From contig NZ_JHXX01000001.1 in assembly GCF_000621605.1 (NCBI RefSeq), positions 806,001 to 870,000 of the forward strand: 64,000 bases of DNA. Direction: 5' to 3'. The notes beneath the pieces are model-generated. The model did not search any database, was not told where the DNA came from, and saw nothing but the letters and a program-made list of their open reading frames with translations. Shown here in pieces: positions 62,054-64,000 of the stretch (positions are counted from its first letter, which is position 1; each line of letters begins with the position of its first letter). The DNA comes from Butyrivibrio sp. MC2021. Its GTDB lineage: Bacteria; Bacillota; Clostridia; Lachnospirales; Lachnospiraceae. A program made the position numbers and the translations under genes.

Positions 62054-63106
62054 TTACCTGGTAAATTTTGTTATGTCGTTAAACAGCACAAACACCATAA
62101 GTCCCATGAGGGCCACCATGCCGATCATGTGGACGAAGCCTTCCTTCTCTGGTGGAACAGGCTTACCGAATATCACTTCGATAAACTGGAAAACAAGACG
62201 TCCTCCGTCCAATGCGGGAATAGGCAAAAGGTTCATGATTCCAAGGTTAACGGATAAAAGCACTGTAAGGGAAAGCATGGTGAGGATAACAGCAGAGATT
62301 CCGTAGGGCTTAACCTCCTCATAGGTGTCATCCACCATCTTGACCATTCCCACAGGTCCGGACACATCATCCTTTGAAAGTCTGCCCTTAACAAGAAGAG
62401 CCAGGCTTCTGTAGGTGGTCTTAAAATAGTAACGAACCTGGTACCAGGCATACTTAAGGGCCTCCGGTCCCTGGATACGCTCATATTCACCCAGGTAGAT
62501 TCCCATGTAATATCTCTTGTCCTGCTCACTGTACTTGGGAAGAAGGGTTGTGGTATATCTCTGACCATCCCTCTCATATACGATTTCCATGGGACTTCCT
62601 TCTGCGAACTGGGAAATAAGAGTAACCTCTCCGGCCATGTAAACCTTCTCACCGTCAACGGAGATAAACTTATCCCCCTCCTGCATACCCGCTTCAGCTG
62701 CAGCCGAATCCTCAGTCATCTTGCTGATAACGGGAAAATCCCAGGTTGAAAAGCTCACAAGGAACACAGCAAGAATATATGCAATAAGGAAGTTGGCAAA
62801 AGGCCCCGCAAAAAGTGTGGCAATCCTTCTCCATACAGGAGCATTCCTGAAGGAGCGCTCATCCAGCCCCTCTTTTTCCTCCTCCACGGGATCCATGCCG
62901 TCAAAGACACAGGCTCCGCCTATGGGAAGGAGCTTCAGGCTGTAAAGTGTCTCACCCTTCTGCTTCTTGAAGATCGTAGGACCCATTCCGATGAAAAACT
63001 CATTGACTCTGATACCGCCTGTCTTGGCCACAATGAAATGTCCAAACTCATGGGAGGCCACCAGAACTCCGAATATGATAAAAAATATAAGAACACTTAC
63101 TACCAT
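62054..63106 (-). CDS. rseP: Site-2 membrane metalloprotease RseP
   Basis: A 350-residue intramembrane zinc protease. HExxH is seen as SHEFGHFIVA near residue 20. The PDZ domain is near 125-210 (AAEAGMQEGDKFISVDGE), and the third zinc ligand region is NLLPIPALDGGRLVF near 285. Four membrane helices are visible. It releases membrane-bound anti-sigma factors or signal peptides in relatives. It sits between dxr and ispG, the standard order. Confidence 0.93.
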   Translation of the reverse strand: MVVSVLIFFIIFGVLVASHEFGHFIVAKTGGIRVNEFFIGMGPTIFKKQKGETLYSLKLLPIGGACVFDGMDPVEEEKEGLDERSFRNAPVWRRIATLFAGPFANFLIAYILAVFLVSFSTWDFPVISKMTEDSAAAEAGMQEGDKFISVDGEKVYMAGEVTLISQFAEGSPMEIVYERDGQRYTTTLLPKYSEQDKRYYMGIYLGEYERIQGPEALKYAWYQVRYYFKTTYRSLALLVKGRLSKDDVSGPVGMVKMVDDTYEEVKPYGISAVILTMLSLTVLLSVNLGIMNLLPIPALDGGRLVFQFIEVIFGKPVPPEKEGFVHMIGMVALMGLMVFVLFNDITKFTR

Positions 63107-63122
63107 TTAAAAACCTATCTCC

Positions 63123-64000
63123 TTATCTGTCCAAGTATTCGTAGGTCTGTGCCTCAGCTGCAAGGATCTCCTCAACTGTAGGATTCTCCACTGTCTTGTG
63201 GTGCTCCATGGCACTCTCTATCATGTCATAAATCTGAAGATATCTGATATCTCCCTTTAAGAAGCTCTTAACTGCCATCTCGTTGGCTGCATTGAATACG
63301 GTAGGCATGCTGCCGCCGGTCCTTGCAGCATCAAAGGCAAGCTTAAGTCCCCTGAAGGTGTCGGTATCAGGCTTCTCAAAGGTCAGACTTCCCAGTTCGA
63401 ACAGATCAAGTCTCTTTTCATTCATAGGTCTTCTGTCCGGATAAAAAAGTGCATACTGAATAGGCAGCTTCATATCAGGAACTCCAAGCTGCGCGATTAC
63501 GGCGCCATCCACGAACTGAACCGCACTGTGAACAATGCTCTGGGGATGAACCATAACCTGAATATTATCAAGATCTACATCAAAGAGCCATCTGGCTTCC
63601 ATGACTTCCAATCCCTTATTTACAAGGGATGAAGAATCTATGGTTACCTTGGGTCCCATATCCCAGTTGGGGTGCTTCAGAGCATCAGCCGCTGTCATAT
63701 TCTCAAGGTCACTGATCTTCTTGCCTCTGAAGGGGCCGCCGCTGGCTGTGAGAAGGATCTTCTCAATCTTGTCCTTGGGCTCTCCGTTAAGAGACTGGAA
63801 AATAGCGCTGTGCTCACTGTCAACAGGAAGGATAGATACGCCCTTCTCCCTGGCAAGAGGCATAATGATATGACCTGCACAGACCAAAGTCTCCTTATTG
63901 GCAAGGGCTATATCTTTGCCTGCCTCAATGGCCCTGATGGTGGGTCTGATTCCGATCATGCCCACTACAGCGGTGAGCACTGTATCTGCCTCAGGGACAC
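63123..64000 (-). CDS. dxr: 1-deoxy-D-xylulose 5-phosphate reductoisomerase, N-terminal part beyond the window
   Basis: About 292 C-terminal residues of Dxr, continuing past the right edge. Visible are GKDIALANKETLVCAGHIIM, VDSEHSAIFQSLNGEP with the conserved Glu, LTASGGPFRGKK, HPNWDMGPKVTIDSSSLVNK (metal-binding and substrate loop) and EVMEARWLFDVD. It performs the second MEP step. The frame stays open to the edge. Confidence 0.94.
   Translation of the reverse strand, partial: VPEADTVLTAVVGMIGIRPTIRAIEAGKDIALANKETLVCAGHIIMPLAREKGVSILPVDSEHSAIFQSLNGEPKDKIEKILLTASGGPFRGKKISDLENMTAADALKHPNWDMGPKVTIDSSSLVNKGLEVMEARWLFDVDLDNIQVMVHPQSIVHSAVQFVDGAVIAQLGVPDMKLPIQYALFYPDRRPMNEKRLDLFELGSLTFEKPDTDTFRGLKLAFDAARTGGSMPTVFNAANEMAVKSFLKGDIRYLQIYDMIESAMEHHKTVENPTVEEILAAEAQTYEYLDR

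Overview
The window looks like chromosome of a Lachnospiraceae (Clostridia) bacterium, probably close to Butyrivibrio or Pseudobutyrivibrio. This is judged from Gram-positive-type polC, the rimP-nusA-ylxR-L7Ae-infB-rbfA-nrnA-truB-ribF order, the recN-argR-nadK-tlyA-dxs-ispA-xseB-xseA-nusB-Asp23 order, and a TatD-associated radical SAM gene. No database search was possible, so the genus is inference. Nearly all genes lie on the minus strand.

Layout. 1-3.7 kb: end of a membrane protein gene, a radical SAM gene, a DUF362 gene fused at its 5' edge to a broken chemotaxis receptor gene, and a small CxxC protein. 3.8-7.4 kb: a compact cassette of a PqqD/HPr-kinase-like protein, a peptidase-less ABC exporter and a 140-residue protein with a RiPP-leader-like N-terminus behind a near-consensus promoter. 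This is the best candidate for an undescribed export or modification system. 7.4-17.75 kb: an accessory and decaying region with a decapitated XRE regulator, a HAD protein, two APH-type kinases, a toxin-antitoxin pair, an HTH gene with a consensus promoter and paired operators, a cytidine deaminase, a beta-lactamase-fold hydrolase, a PD-(D/E)XK-like protein, and many gene stumps. From 10.67 to 17.74 kb it appears to be an insertion in the 3' end of rlmD: the rlmD tail and its terminator lie at 10.38-10.67 kb, and the reading frame for HVETVVLL occurs at both borders. Beside the right border is a seven-unit array of short inverted repeats with a 54-bp period.

17.7-37.8 kb: housekeeping genes for RNA modification (rlmD, tlyA), DNA repair (pcrA, recN, xseA/B), arginine control (argR), NAD kinase, isoprenoid synthesis (dxs, ispA), NusB, Asp23, a transglutaminase lipoprotein, release factor 3, PNPase and S15. 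37.9-43.6 kb: methyltransferase, 2-hydroxyacyl-CoA dehydratase-like protein, phosphoglucomutase, histidine phosphatase and a TPR-like membrane protein. 43.5-52.3 kb: the nusA/infB translation operon and ribF. 52.4-56.3 kb: a glycosidase remnant, a membrane glycosyltransferase and UbiA-family enzyme pair, an RNase J remnant and two tRNA-Glu genes. 56.4-64 kb: dxr-rseP-ispG-polC.

Two related structured leaders of about 145 nt precede pnp and rbfA. They keep the same loop sequences while their stems differ but still pair, which suggests an RNA element shared by two genes whose E. coli counterparts are cold-shock genes.
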